Assembly: GCA_014621425.1 (NCBI GenBank)
Contig: JAANBB010000214.1
Location: forward strand, 1 to 64,000
DNA: 64,000 nucleotides
Source: Cylindrodendrum hubeiense
Lineage: Eukaryota; Ascomycota; Sordariomycetes; Hypocreales; Nectriaceae
Direction: 5' to 3'
Of this stretch, positions 11,731 to 22,762 are shown piece by piece. Below the pieces are notes generated by a model that made no database searches, had not been told where the DNA came from, and was given only the letters and a program-made list of their open reading frames with translations. The position numbers and the translations under genes are program-made. Each line of letters begins with the position of its first letter. The stretch's first letter is position 1.

Positions 11731-12379
11731 CTATTCAGACCTCCACCGACTTTTACTTTCAACGTCGAAACTCTACCCCAGCCTGCCAACGCTCAACGCT
11801 CAACGAGGGACAGCAGCAACCACCTGGGCTCACAGGCTCACAGGCTCACAGGCTCGCGGGCTCAGACCGTGGGAACGACGGAAACAGTGGAGCGCGAGAG
11901 CGGCTGCCATCCCAACGGCCGGCGAATGCCGTCTGGCGGGCGTCGAAGCGTCCAGATCCCAAGCCCCAAACGCCTCCCAAGCCACCCGGGAAGCCAGTAG
12001 CCCCAGACCAGCGAGCTGGGACAATGCCGCCGGACAAGCAATGAGCAATCGAGATTGAGAGATGGACAAGGTTTGCCAGGCTAGAAGGGGCAATGTGGAC
12101 GGGTCTCCGCTTCGTACCTGCCAATCCTTTCCTTGCCAATTGTCGATGCAACTCCGCACCCTGATTATTCGTTGATCACTCGTCGCACTCTCCGCCCTTC
12201 CGCACCGTCCTTGCTGAACTGGGCAGGTAGTCAGGCAACCCTTCCCTTCACACACCTTAGTTGAAGCTCTGACCAGCTCTTTCCTTCTTCTCCCTGCTTG
12301 CCTGCGGCTCGCTAACAACCTTGGGCTTCGTGGACTCCGTACGAGTATGTGTTGTATTTTCTCGTCACCTCCCACTGAC

Positions 12380-12455
12380 TGCTTCCCACTTCCCACTTCC
12401 CACTTCCCACCTTCCCACTTCCCATCCCCCATCTCCCATCTCCTCCCACTTCCCT
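12380..12455. repeat. pyrimidine-rich tandem repeat (CCCACTT)n
   Basis: Runs of TTCCCAC and TCTCCCA units, a near-pure polypyrimidine tract on the plus strand. Confidence 0.7.
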
Positions 12456-13316
12456 CGTGCGTTGCATTGCGTTGCATTGTGCTACGCCATCATCCGAAGT
12501 ACGCCGGAGCATGTTCAGCTGGTCCAGGCTTCAATCTTGTCTCGCCCCCCTTGTTGAAGTCATCCTATACTGCATTTCGATGCATCTTGCCCCCCCTCCC
12601 ACGTGTTGACCCCCCGGTGATGACTCTCTGAACCAACTACCGTGCGTCCCAGCCCATCATCCTTTGATGCGCGGACATGGGCCCGCCAAGCCTCACATCA
12701 AGCATCAGAGCAATGCAGCCGTGTCATATCTCCCGCTTCCCGTCTCTTGGTGACGGGTTCATTTCATCCCCCCGGGCACGACCTTGCAGCCCTAGCGGCC
12801 TTACAGTAGCTCATCTTGATTTCCCTCAACCGCTCCATTCTCAAAAGTTGACGCCGGCGTGCGGCATGACGCCCTGGCAAGCTTAGCTTCTTGCTAGGAA
12901 GTGTGTGGCATGGTGTCACCGGCCTCCTAGCCTTTACCAAATGACGGGTCCGTCTCGGAGCTAACCCAAGCTGCCAGCCGCAACAGACGGCTGGTGACGA
13001 GAGGCACCCAAGGTTGGGTTGCCTTGAATGATTCCCCACGTTGCTTCGCATCTTGGGCTTCTCCCGACTGGCGTGCAAGGGGGTGTCGATGGTTTGGCGG
13101 CTTCAAACTCTGGCCCGTCTCACCGTCTTGGCCAGATGTGTCGGGCGAAGCACCGATGCTCGCGACGTCCGACTTACACCAGAATCCCACCCAACCCTCC
13201 CGCAACTGAGAGGATGGCTGGCACTATGCAGTCTCCACATCGCTCCCCACCTGTCTTGCGCAAAGGTCCGTAAGGGTGTGGTGCATATCGGCAAGCCCTA
13301 CCAAGTACAGTACAAC

Positions 13317-13350
13317 ATGTATGTGCAGATGTATGTGCAGATGTATGTGC
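13317..13350. repeat. three copies of ATGTATGTGCAG
   Basis: A 12-base unit is present two full times plus ten bases of a third copy, perfectly conserved. Confidence 0.85.
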
Positions 13351-14521
13351 GTGCCGTTCTCATGGGCCTTTCCAGACTGAAAGTATTACAGCGCCAACGC
13401 CTCTACGATGCGTTGCGTCCGCTTGCTGTTCGCATCTTGATCCCTGGGTCAGCCCGTCTGCGCCTCGGTCATCAGCTCTGTAGGGCGGGTCGCGTAAACC
13501 CAAATCGCCCTCAGCCACGTTAACGCCTAAGCCGTTTTCTTTTGGATGTGCGCCTCCCACCCTCCAGCCATTGAGAAATGGGCTCGTGGTTTTCTGCTCA
13601 TGGTACAGTACTGCGTACTCATGGGCATGGCTTTGAACCTCGACAGTGCGATCAACCAGTCCCGAGCGTCTAACCAGACACCATCCACGACCGCACACCC
13701 ATCTGGCCAGCACTAGGCTCACTCCCTCGCCTCCTCCTCCTAAAGGGAGCAAGACGGGGAGAACGGGCGGTTGCGGTTACGGTGCCGAGTGGCTTTGTTT
13801 CCGTACACCTTGCCAGCACGTAGCAAGTCGACCCTGGGGCTTGGACGGTGGCGTTCATACCCTGAGTCTCGGGTTTCGCCCCAGCGATTATGGGAATAGT
13901 TCGTCGTCTCCTGGGGCTGTCACAAAGCGCTAGGGTCTGCTCCTTGAGGCACCTGCAGCTTAAGGTACAGTACAGTAACTGCCATACCCAACTAGCACTG
14001 GCTGGACTGGGGCATCCCCGCCGGCTCGCCCGTGGCCCAAGGCGGTTCCAATAGGGCTCCCACCTTCCGGTTGTCAAATGGGGGTCGATGGATTACGGGC
14101 ATTGGTTCTTTCCCCCTAGGTATTGTATTCATTCTGTCAGTTTTGGGGTTTGGCATATTCAAATGTCGGACTCGTTGTTGTGGCTGTCGCAGTAGTCTCT
14201 TTGGCTCATGAGCTTGTCTCCTTCGACCTCTAAGAGCACTCCTAGCTCCTCCAAGATGTCACTCCCGGTCCCGCATGGTTTTATACGATAAAAGGTAAGC
14301 GTCGCTTCTTCCATCTGCACCTCAGTCGACATTTCCAACTCCAGCTTCAGCTCCAGCCCAGCTCTTGCGCGCATCCATCGCCTCTAGCCTAGTCAACAAC
14401 AGGGCCCCAGTGCCATTCGCGCTCTCAAACCTTTCTCCCCAGTATTGCCGCTCGGCCTAGATGCCATCAATCCGTCCCTACCCCATCGGCGACTTGTTCG
14501 AACAAGTCTTAATACGGCTAA

Positions 14522-15391
14522 ATGGAAAGACCAACGAAGGACGTATGTGTGGCCCACTCTAGCCCGTCCCCCCCCCCTCCCCTCCTCCTCCGCCCTTGTT
14601 CCTAACGGCAGGATTTTCTTCTTTAGACAAAGAACCTTGAGCGAGTGAGAGACAATCAACGAAGGTCTAGAGCTCGGCGGAGAGAGCATCTACTCGAACT
14701 CGAGCACCGGATCCGTACCTATGAGCTCCAGGGGATCGAGGCCTCTTCTGAGGTTCAGCAGGCCGCCAGGAGGGTCGCCGAGGAGAACAGGCTGCTCCGC
14801 GTTCTCCTCACCAGACATGGGATCGGTGAGGATTACGTCGTGAGCTTTTTGCATTCCGGTGCTGCCACGCAACACGACCCTGGGTCAATATCACACTTCC
14901 CCTCCGGCACTCCCAGCGAGGCAGTTCAGACGCTGCAGCAGGCTTTGGTACCTCGGAGACCTGCACCTCACGACCAAGGCGTTCCATACCCGATACCTCC
15001 ACAGGAAACCCGAGATCAACCTATGACCAATGCACCGACTTCGAATCCCCTCTGGGAGCCAGCACAACCCATCCAGCCAGGGATTTCTTTCCCACGCCCT
15101 CTGCCCTCCAACACTCCTCCACCCATGGGACGATCGACGATCCCCTCGCAGCTCCACTCTCAGCAATACACCCCCCCGGTATTCCCTGGGCATCAGGTGC
15201 CGCGGACTGAAGGGTATCTCCCGTCACCAGCCCCTATGCTAGAGGATCCCCGACGACAAAGCTATTCAATACCGTCTCTCCAAGGAGATGGATCCTCGGC
15301 TATGAACTACACCATTTCAATGCACTCGTTCCAAAATCCAGGCAGTTCAAATTCTGGTGCTCCGGATCCTGGCTCAGCCGGATCCTGCTGA
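14522..15391 (+). CDS. bZIP transcription factor
   Basis: Two exons: 14522-14542 (seven codons, MERPTKD) and 14627-15391, giving 261 residues. The intron 14543-14626 starts GTATGT, has CCTAAC upstream, and ends CTTTAG; the phase is kept. The second exon opens with the basic region NLERVRDNQRRSRARRRE, followed by a leucine-rich helix with heptad spacing (LLELEHRI, L, VAEENRLLRVLL) over residues about 25-65. This is the short bZIP class common in filamentous ascomycetes. The remainder is Pro/Ser/Gln-rich and probably disordered, ending PGSSNSGAPDPGSAGSC. It should bind DNA as a dimer in the nucleus. Target genes cannot be deduced; no pathway cluster flanks it. The tiny first exon explains why the reading frame appears to start without an ATG. 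Confidence 0.85.
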
Positions 15392-16205
15392 CAAGTAGAA
15401 GGGGCCATGACCGGCTTGGATATAGCCTGGCTTGGCCTCGTTGCTTGATCACCATTCCCCATGAAATCAAACCTGGCTAGGTACCCCGATTTGTCTCTAG
15501 CCACTTTTTGAGATGGATGGGGCTCGTGGTGCTAATTTCAGTAGGGTGGCATCTTAAGACCAGATCAAGCACCCACCTTGAGAATAACCTGGCAAGGAAC
15601 TCGGCATGGCACACCGACAGAACCGGCATGAATGCCCTGGGTTGCGGACTAGGGGTTGAGGTAGGCCTCTGGTCTAGACATGAAGCTGCATTACGAACGG
15701 ATCGAGAAATCGAGACACGAAGCGCTACGAAGAACACGAATACACGGGAACGGAACAATCACGGCAGATGGGGCCTGGGTTACGAAATGGCGACTGTGTT
15801 GAAGCACGGTGCACGCGCTTGGCCCGGTGGGAGAGATGGATCACAAGGCAATGGTTTGCAAGCTGCCAAGACTTTCCAATATGCAGCTCGAAAGGGGGAC
15901 TCACGACTCGTTGTTCAGCTGGACCTGTTCATAATCGACAAAGACTCGAAGTCTATGTCCAAGAGACTACATCCACAACAAAAAGCCATCGGGAACATGC
16001 ATGAAAGGACTTAGCTGTCCGATCGAGATCCTGAAGTGTATTTGCTTAGGAGCTCATGATGAGGAGCTGCCAGGAATAGTCGGATGTTCTTGGATATTTG
16101 GCACATGACAGCCATGGCATTGACTGAGACCGAATTGATAGGGCGTCGGCCCAAGAAGATGAGGCCTACTGGTAAAGTACTGACGAAAACGCCCCTGTAC
16201 GAAGC
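15392..16205. other. intergenic, no gene recognised
   Basis: Open frames (for example 15508-16014 plus) have no recognisable domain and no supporting context. It separates the bZIP gene from the decayed gene that follows. Confidence 0.4.
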
Positions 16206-17245
16206 TTGAAGCGAACGCGGACGGATGACCCAGACGACGAGGAACACGATCGCACGATGAAAATAGTACGCAATACCCCGGCTCCGAATAAGCGCAACCT
16301 CCACGACCGACGAGGATGTTGCACCTTCTACTCCTTCGAAGAGATCGAAACTTGGCCCCGAAATTCCCCAAAACGAGCCAGAGTAGTCAGGACCTTGCCC
16401 CCCCCCCACCCGAAAACATGCAACTCTCAGTAATCAAAGTCCTGCTGGCTAGCTCCTATACATCCTCTTGGCTGCTACTAAAGGGGGGGTACCGGTTGCC
16501 CCCTCCTAAAGAGCTGGCTCTGCTACATCCGGACTGGGAGCCGGCGAACTGGAAGCGGGAGAGGAGAAAGAGGAAGGAGAAGAAGAAAAAAAAAAGTCAA
16601 AGACGACCGAAGTGGACAGAGAATCTATGCCTAAGAAGAAAATTAGGATAATTGTATAAAAAGAAGAGGCTGATTTCTCTCCCAAGACTTCTGAGATGGA
16701 AACGAAGCAGCACTCGAGGATCAGCCCTGTGAAGACTAACACTCCTGCGAAACTTTTCAAGGAGGAGGCTTCTGAAGGGGAGACTTAGACAACTCTAGCA
16801 ACGCCTAACCCCCCGGAGAAGACGGGTATTCTCTTGACACCTCCTGCGCAAAGGAGGCTGCTAAGCCAGGGGTTTCCAGGAGCAAGATACCCACGCCTCC
16901 CATAACGCCTACAATCTCTGGGAATCATGGCATTCCCCTGACGCCCCCGCCGAGGAGGCTTCTAAATGGAAGTTTTGAGAAGAGTTCCCCGAACTCCCTA
17001 GAGGACCAAGTCCCTTCACTCTTAGCGAGACCACGAATGCCGCCGAGCTCCTCACTATGATTGTCGACATCTGCGAACGAAACCCCAGACCAGACGTCAA
17101 TACCTGGTGTACTCTAGGCATTGTCATGGCTGATCTCCCACGCCTGATGAGTCGGAGAGGTCATCAGGAGGAGCCGGATTTGGCAGCATGCTTGGTGGGG
17201 GCCGTTTACGACAACGAAAGGCGGTGGGGTGTACCTTGGAGGATC
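16206..17245 (+). pseudogene. decayed gene with TPP-rich repeats, family not recognised
   Basis: A series of protein-like segments runs along the plus strand in changing frames, with in-frame stops. In order they are MKRTRTDDPDDEEHDRTMKI (16206), a Lys/Glu-rich part crossing an A-run (about 16560-16595), EEADFSPKTSEMETKQHSR (about 16660-16720), EKTGILLTPPAQRRLL (about 16815-16862), GIPLTPPPRRLLNGSFE (about 16930-16980), and SETTNAAELLTMIVDICERN (about 17025-17085) running to a stop at 17246-17248. GILLTPPA and GIPLTPPP look like copies of one repeated motif. Stops at about 16658 and 16787 and several frameshifts break it, and no splice sites restore one frame. I infer an old gene that has decayed; its function is unknown. 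Confidence 0.45.
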
Positions 17246-17569
17246 TAGAGGAGCTGACATGGAATTTCGGGATGAGGAAGAAGTTTGGAGTACGCAATCT
17301 GGGGAGACGATGGTGGAGAAGTGGGTTAAGAAGGAAAATAAGTGGGTGTGGAGGATGAGATGGTGTTTTATGTCTAGTTGGTTGGTGGTTGTTAGACCAG
17401 ACAGGGGCTTGCATTTGCCTTGGAAACCAAAACGGAACAAAGACATAGTGAGGTAGTAAAAATATGTATTTCGTAAAACTCCGTGCTCATCCGTGACCCA
17501 AGCCCAAAGTGTGTGTCTCATGATACAAAACCCGCCATAGCTTGTACGGCAATGACAAAAACAACCCAT

Positions 17570-18920
17570 TCACAAGAAGTAGTCGGCCACCGGCTTCTTG
17601 GCCGGCATGCCACGCGAGTCCTGCGGCGCCGCCTGGAACACGCGGTACCGGCGGGCGGGACCGCTTCGAGGCCCACCGTCTCCCTCCATCATGACGCCCG
17701 CGCCGCCGTCGCTGCGGCCCACGTCGCCGTTGCTGCGGGCGAAGAGGCCGGTGCCGGACTCATCCTCGGATAGCTCCAGAACGGCAGCGACGTTGCCACA
17801 GCGGTAGCAGTAGTTGGGGGCGGACCAGACGGTGACGATGGAGGCGTCGAACATTTCCTTGAACCCTTCCATGACGAGCTGATGTGCTCGCGCGATGAGG
17901 CTCAGGTCGTTACGGTGGTTGAAGACCTTGACAATATCAGCGCCGAAGAGGAAGCCTGCACCTCGCGGGGAGAGACCCCAGCCGTCGATTTCGTCAGGGT
18001 CGGACCAGAGGAGGTCGCACATGGCGCCCTCGTGTGGCACCTCCTGCTTTCGGTCTATCAGCCGAATCTTATCGACTGTGTCGATGAGCGGACTCAGCCC
18101 ACCGTGGACACAAAGGACTGCTCCAGCCGGGTTTCCAACCGTGCCACCGCTCGATCCTGATGCGCCTGAGCCTGGCGGGCCAGTCTTGTCTCCAGATGCA
18201 ACGCCCGGACTCCGCGCTTGTTCCTGTGATCCACCCAGTTGCCGACGTCGGGGGAAGCGGCTCATGACGGATCCATTCTGGTCGCAAACTTCGATCTCGG
18301 TCTCGTCGTCGACAGGCTCGGTGCCAGGCGACAGGGTGTTTGACGCACCCAGGACAATTGCGCCTAGAGCGAGGTAGTCGAAGACATCGCAACAGTACCG
18401 CCAGACGTTTGCGCTGCCGTACTTTCGTAGACATTCGTCGTAGAATCCGTACACGGTGGTGATTTGCCGCGATTCGTGGTTGCCTCGGATGAGGGTCATG
18501 CGGTCGGGGTATCGGACCTTGAGGCAGAGAAGGAGAAGGAAGGACTCGAGTGAGTAGAATCCACGGTCGACGAAGTCGCCTGCCGAGAGATTTGGTCAGT
18601 GGCAGGGCAACGCAAAAAGCGAGGGAACATACCCATGAAGAGATAGTTTGTATCTGGGACGTCACCGCCCACTCTGAACAACTCCATCAAATCGTGAAAC
18701 TGGCCGTGGATATCGCCACATATCGTCACAGGTGCCGATACGGTGACGACGTTGCCCTCTTCGATCAACAGCTCCCGGGCCTTATGGCAGAGCTCGCGGA
18801 CTTGCGCCTCTGGGATCGGACGGCATGCGCGCAGCTGCGCAATCGCCCTGGGACCGACGTTAGCTTGCGGGCTGCGAGGATCGGCGGGTCGGAGAGAGCC
18901 TACTTGTCGAGATCGCTCAT
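17570..18920 (-). CDS. ppg1: Ser/Thr protein phosphatase of the PP2A-like Ppg1 type
   Basis: Three exons: 18920-18904 (17 nt), 18847-18633 and 18579-17570, giving 413 residues. Introns 18848-18903 and 18580-18632 are GT-AG and keep phase. The start MSDLDKAIAQL matches PP2A-family N-termini. The metallophosphatase motifs are in order: [17 protein letters not shown] across intron 2, [14 protein letters not shown] and [11 protein letters not shown], and the C-terminus ends DYFL as in PP2A catalytic subunits, where it is methylated. Between the conserved DVFDYL block and VLCVHGG there is an insert of roughly 75 residues rich in Gly/Ser/Pro, the mark of the filamentous-fungal Ppg1 form. Yeast Ppg1 influences glycogen accumulation and acts with the Far/STRIPAK-like complex; the same role here is inferred. 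It is divergently arranged with the small protein at 19480. Confidence 0.9.
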
Positions 18921-19479
18921 GGTGGGAGAGGGCGTTGGGCGGCTGCACGTGAGGTGCGCTGGCCGCTTGTAGACTTATAGGGAGCCGACTTAGGCGATCA
19001 TAACATGTCGGAATATGCGCTCTTGGCCGTCTCGCGAAGGGGGCACCGGGGGAGGACAAAGAGCTGGCGAGATGGGATATGATTGAAAATCTATGTCCTC
19101 TCGCGCTCCGCGACTCACCTGGCGCAACGAGTACCAACCTCCAAGAAAGGTACGTACCCCGCGGGATGCCAAGGATTTTCGGATTTATGTGTGACCGATC
19201 CCGGTGGACCCTGGCAAAAGCCATTAGCCAACCAGAGAACGCTAAACACAATCATGCAGCTGGGGACTCAAAGTTGGGTGAGCTGCTTTCGCGAATTCAA
19301 GCCTCGGGCCCACGGAACACTTAGAAATCCCTCGACGACGTCAACCCGGCCCCTACGCCCTGGCAGGACGATGCTACGGTCATTACGTGAGTTCAATGGC
19401 ATCTAGCACCCCTCGAGATACTCGCTAACGCCCAATTGAGACCACTAGAGTCCCTCCGAACATCCCTACAAGTCGGATC
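18921..19479. promoter_or_regulatory. shared divergent promoter region
   Basis: The 559 bases between the start of ppg1 (minus) and the first ATG of the small protein (plus) must contain both upstream regions. No specific element could be assigned. Two upstream ATGs (near 19371 and 19398) precede the plus-strand gene. Confidence 0.4.
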
Positions 19480-19833
19480 ATGCCACCACTTCTTCATCCC
19501 AAGTCGCGGATGACCTCGTCGTTGTTTGCCACGACCGTCGCCGCCTCCTTCTTTGTCGTCACACTTCCGCACCTGCTCCCGTGCCCCGTACCGCGAGCCC
19601 GATTCACCGACGGAGAAATTATTGTAGACGAGAACGGCCGGCGGAAGCGATGGAGGAGGAAGGACACCAGCCCTGAAGTGAAGGACGGCATTGTGCAATT
19701 CAACGACATGGCGGCGGACGAGGTTGAGCAAGCGAAGCTGAGAGCCCGTCGGGAGTGCCCGGTGCCCAAGCCCGGAGGCATGCTGGGAGAGTGGTTGGGT
19801 TTCCACAAGGACGAGAACGAGCAAGTCCGGTAG
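19480..19833 (+). CDS. small membrane protein, conserved-looking, function unknown
   Basis: A 117-residue frame from ATG 19480; the in-frame ATG at 19510 (MTSSLFATTVAASFFVV) gives 107 residues and puts a hydrophobic segment right at the N-terminus. After this segment comes LPHLLPCPVPRARFTDGEII, then basic RRKRWRRKD and a charged region, and finally ECPVPKPGGMLGEWLGF. The two CPVP motifs, Pro-rich surroundings and single N-terminal membrane segment suggest a small organelle (possibly mitochondrial) membrane protein. I recognise the general look as shared among sordariomycetes but cannot name a function. Codon use and the clean frame support a real gene. It lies head to head with ppg1. Confidence 0.6.
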   Translation: MPPLLHPKSRMTSSLFATTVAASFFVVTLPHLLPCPVPRARFTDGEIIVDENGRRKRWRRKDTSPEVKDGIVQFNDMAADEVEQAKLRARRECPVPKPGGMLGEWLGFHKDENEQVR

Positions 19834-21575
19834 ACACAACGCACGACATCCCAATGCGGATACAAATTCGAGTAACGACACGAAACAATACCCGCCATAT
19901 ACCAACTATATTGCCTCTGGCTCTCAGAGCCACGAATACTTAGCTCGGATCATGCCGCTTGGAATGGACGCATCGGACGATTCGGACAATCTGACCACAG
20001 ACCCGACCTGAGACTGCGGAGACTACAATTGCGATTAATTTATCGCCTGAAATGGTGCAGAAAATAAATCGATGCGGTTGGAAGAGTCTGGTGCTGCGCT
20101 GTGGTTAAGTCGGTTGAGACTCCTACACTTGGGGGACCAAAGCTCAGACGGCCGACATCCTGTTAGACATGTTTTTATTATTATTAAACTGTAGCTTATA
20201 TCCACGAATCAAAGAAGATAAATGTTCAAATTATAACTGGCCCTGGAAACCGTCGCGCCGATCCATATTTGAGTTACACTGGTTCCCAAGATCCCGAAAG
20301 TTTGGAGGAGTTTGGGGGGACGTGATGATTTCGCACCGAGGCCAATTGGTGCCCGCAAACCCGTACGACGATTTTCAACGAGCCAGATTTTCCAATTCAA
20401 TACAGAGATTTCAGACGCCCGACATGTTTGTCTTTATGGTGTCTCGACAGCGAGCTCTAAGGGCGCGTGGATTTACAGGTTTGCGTTGTGCTTGTCTAAG
20501 TTGAGTGCACTTTGTTTCATGATGTTCAGACAAACCCAGAGCAAAAGGAATGCAATGTCTTGATCCTTAATGGACGCTGCAAGGGTTATTACGGTCCCTT
20601 GAGCGGAAATTTGGTTTAGGACACCAGACTTGACAGCAATAAGGTACAGCCGTGTGAGACACCATTTCTTCAGGGGGCTGTAAACGCGCCTGGTCATCCC
20701 TTATCGCTGCCCTTGGGATTGTGAACGCGATGTTGGGATTTCTGTAGAATGAGGGACTCCAGGCTTGTCTGAGGCAAGTACAAGGTGGCTGCTGACAGCC
20801 GCCGAGGCAGACATTGATCCTGGGGGTGGAGTCATACGACGCTGGGCCCCGTGGTGTGTTTCGTCGGCCTGATTACAGTGCATGTGAAGTTGGTGCAGCG
20901 TACAGGTCATATGCCGGGAATAAATGCAAAGCGCAGGCAGTAAGAGAGACGAAATGATGGAAGCGGCATGTTTGTCATATTGGTCATATTGGTCAGATAT
21001 CAAGTCGAGAATGCAACTGCGCTGCAAGATTCACACCTGTTCTCCCGGTTTGGATTGAGGGCATCTGGGAAAGGACACCTGGGAAAGGGCACTTGGGAAC
21101 AGACTCGAGGAGTGCCCTGTCCCCCTGTCTTAATATCACAGCGTTTATTAGCCCCTCTACTTGTAGTCCTTCAATAAGCTTATTATCAGTGTACTTGGAG
21201 GCCGTTGGTTGGCGCACGGGCCAAGGCAGTGACAGTGCCGCCACAGAAACGGGAGCCCCATCGCCCCGTCGGACGCGAAGCAGCGGCTCCTCGCTGAACT
21301 GAGCCCATCCCAAACTCGGCCGCCAGACCGCGGAACTAACGAAGTCCAATACAACTCAGCTTCTCTCCCAGCTCCCAGCCCTCGATCCCTGTCCTCGACT
21401 GCCCCTCGCGCTGCGCACTGCACATGCCGCGTGCCTGCGGCGCCTGCTGTGCCCGATCGACCCCGTTTGCCATGCCATCGTGTCCAGACTATGCTTTGCC
21501 ATCGCACTCGCCGGCCCCGACAGATTGAATCAGGCTCTCGACCCCGTCACCCGGTAACCGCGGCCCCTCGAGGCC
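19834..21575. other. intergenic, 1.7 kb, no gene recognised
   Basis: Between the small membrane protein and the Srf1-like gene. Only short frames, none resembling a protein. Confidence 0.45.
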
Positions 21576-22762
21576 ATGACATCCTCCTCTCCCCCGAGGA
21601 CCGGCCAAAACTTTGACTCGCTGGGGATACCAGGCTCGTCGAGGACTGCGAGCACCGCCGTCGACCGTCGACCTGCTCCTCGTCATCGTCCCCCGAGGTC
21701 CCTCCCGCGTAAGCGCCCACCACAATCGCCCCTCACCCCAACTGCTTTTTGGCTAACCAAACACCAGCTTGGATTGATTCCTACGAAGAGAAGCACGGCT
21801 CCGTCACCGAAGAACAACTCCGACTATTAAATCCTCCCACCCGCGCTGTTCAGCCGCAACACAACTCCTCCCCGAGCGAGGTGCACAGGCGTGTCTCCCA
21901 AGATGGGTTCATAGATCCAGACGACCCACTGGTGGGCCAGGACAAAGGGACTAGGGGTAGGATTCCTCACATTCTACGATATGGGCGTGCATCGATGCGC
22001 GGGAGGAAATGGGATCACCTCAGATCGGCCGAACCCGTCATCATCTCAGGGTTTCAACCAGCGACGAGGTCAACGCAACCCAACCTAGCGTGGCAGGACT
22101 TTGTACACTCCTCGGCCTATGGACCCATCCCTAACGAAAACTCTACCGTGGTCGATCCCGAGACTCTGGACAAGCTCCAGCCAAATTTCGCCAACCCAGC
22201 ATTTCAACCATATAACGTGCTGGATGCTAGGATACCTCGGAAGAGGCGGGCTCTTGCGCCATCTAAGCGGATATGGTACATGGTGATCCGACATTCCCTG
22301 GCACCACTGGTATTCCGACTCACTGTCATGGTTACTTCCATGGTCGCTCTGGCGGTTGCGGCGCGCATCCACCAGATCGAAGACGTCGATAGCAACGACT
22401 CGGCCGAGGAGACGCAGTCAGTGGTGGCAGTAGCGGTGGATTGTGTTGCGATTCCGTACCTCGCGTACATGATCTGGGATGAGTACACTGGGAAGCCGCT
22501 GGGCTTGCGGTCGGCGGTTTCCAAGATCTCACTGATCTTGCTGGATCTCTTTTTCATCATATTTAAGTCGGCGAGCACGGCGCTTGCGTTTGAAAGTCTG
22601 GTCTATCACAACTTGGCACATGCTGCGGTGCGGAATCTGTCAAAGGCGCTGGCAGCATTCATGTTGATGGGCCTTATCACCTGGACTATGAACTTTGCCG
22701 TCAACATCTTCCGGACAGTGGAGCGGCTTGGTGGCGGCGAGGACGACGGCGCACATGGATAA
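21576..22762 (+). CDS. srf1: Srf1-like integral membrane protein (regulator of phospholipase D family)
   Basis: Two exons: 21576-21708 and 21768-22762, giving 375 residues. The intron 21709-21767 has donor GTAAGC, branch GCTAAC and acceptor CCAG, and joins ...RSLP to PWIDSYEEKHGS. The N-terminal half is soluble and Pro/Ser-rich, with RYGRASMRGRKWDHLRSAEP and WQDFVHSSAYGPIP. The C-terminal half has about four hydrophobic helices: WYMVIRHSLAPLVFRLTVMV onward, VVAVAVDCVAIPYLAYMIWD, ISLILLDLFFIIFKSASTAL and ALAAFMLMGLITWTMNFAV. The DEYTGKPLGLRS segment between helices and this layout fit the fungal Srf1 family, whose yeast member controls phospholipase D (Spo14) activity. The family call rests on remembered pattern, so an unnamed membrane protein family is the alternative. 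Confidence 0.65.

Larger units (their letters stand above)
10214..14521. other. 4.3 kb gene-free region with low-complexity tracts
   Basis: No open frame here resembles a protein. It holds several tandem repeats listed separately (near 11.4, 11.7, 12.4 and 13.3 kb). Long frames such as 11350-12000 are produced by the repeats themselves. Its right part should contain the bZIP gene promoter. Confidence 0.5.

Noticed and set aside
11350..12000. Plus-strand open frame of 216 codons
   Set aside because: Its length comes from translating the tandem repeats (Thr/Asp/His/Arg runs); no protein family is recognisable and the minus strand is equally open.
15508..16014. Plus-strand open frame of 168 codons after the bZIP gene
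   Set aside because: Starts inside probable 3' flank, has no domain or splice partner, and composition is unlike the neighbouring coding exons.
20100..20160. Possible tRNA (GTGGTTAAGTCGGTTGAGACTC)
   Set aside because: The stretch looks like an A box and D arm, but no B box of the type GGTTCGANTCC and no acceptor stem pairing follow.
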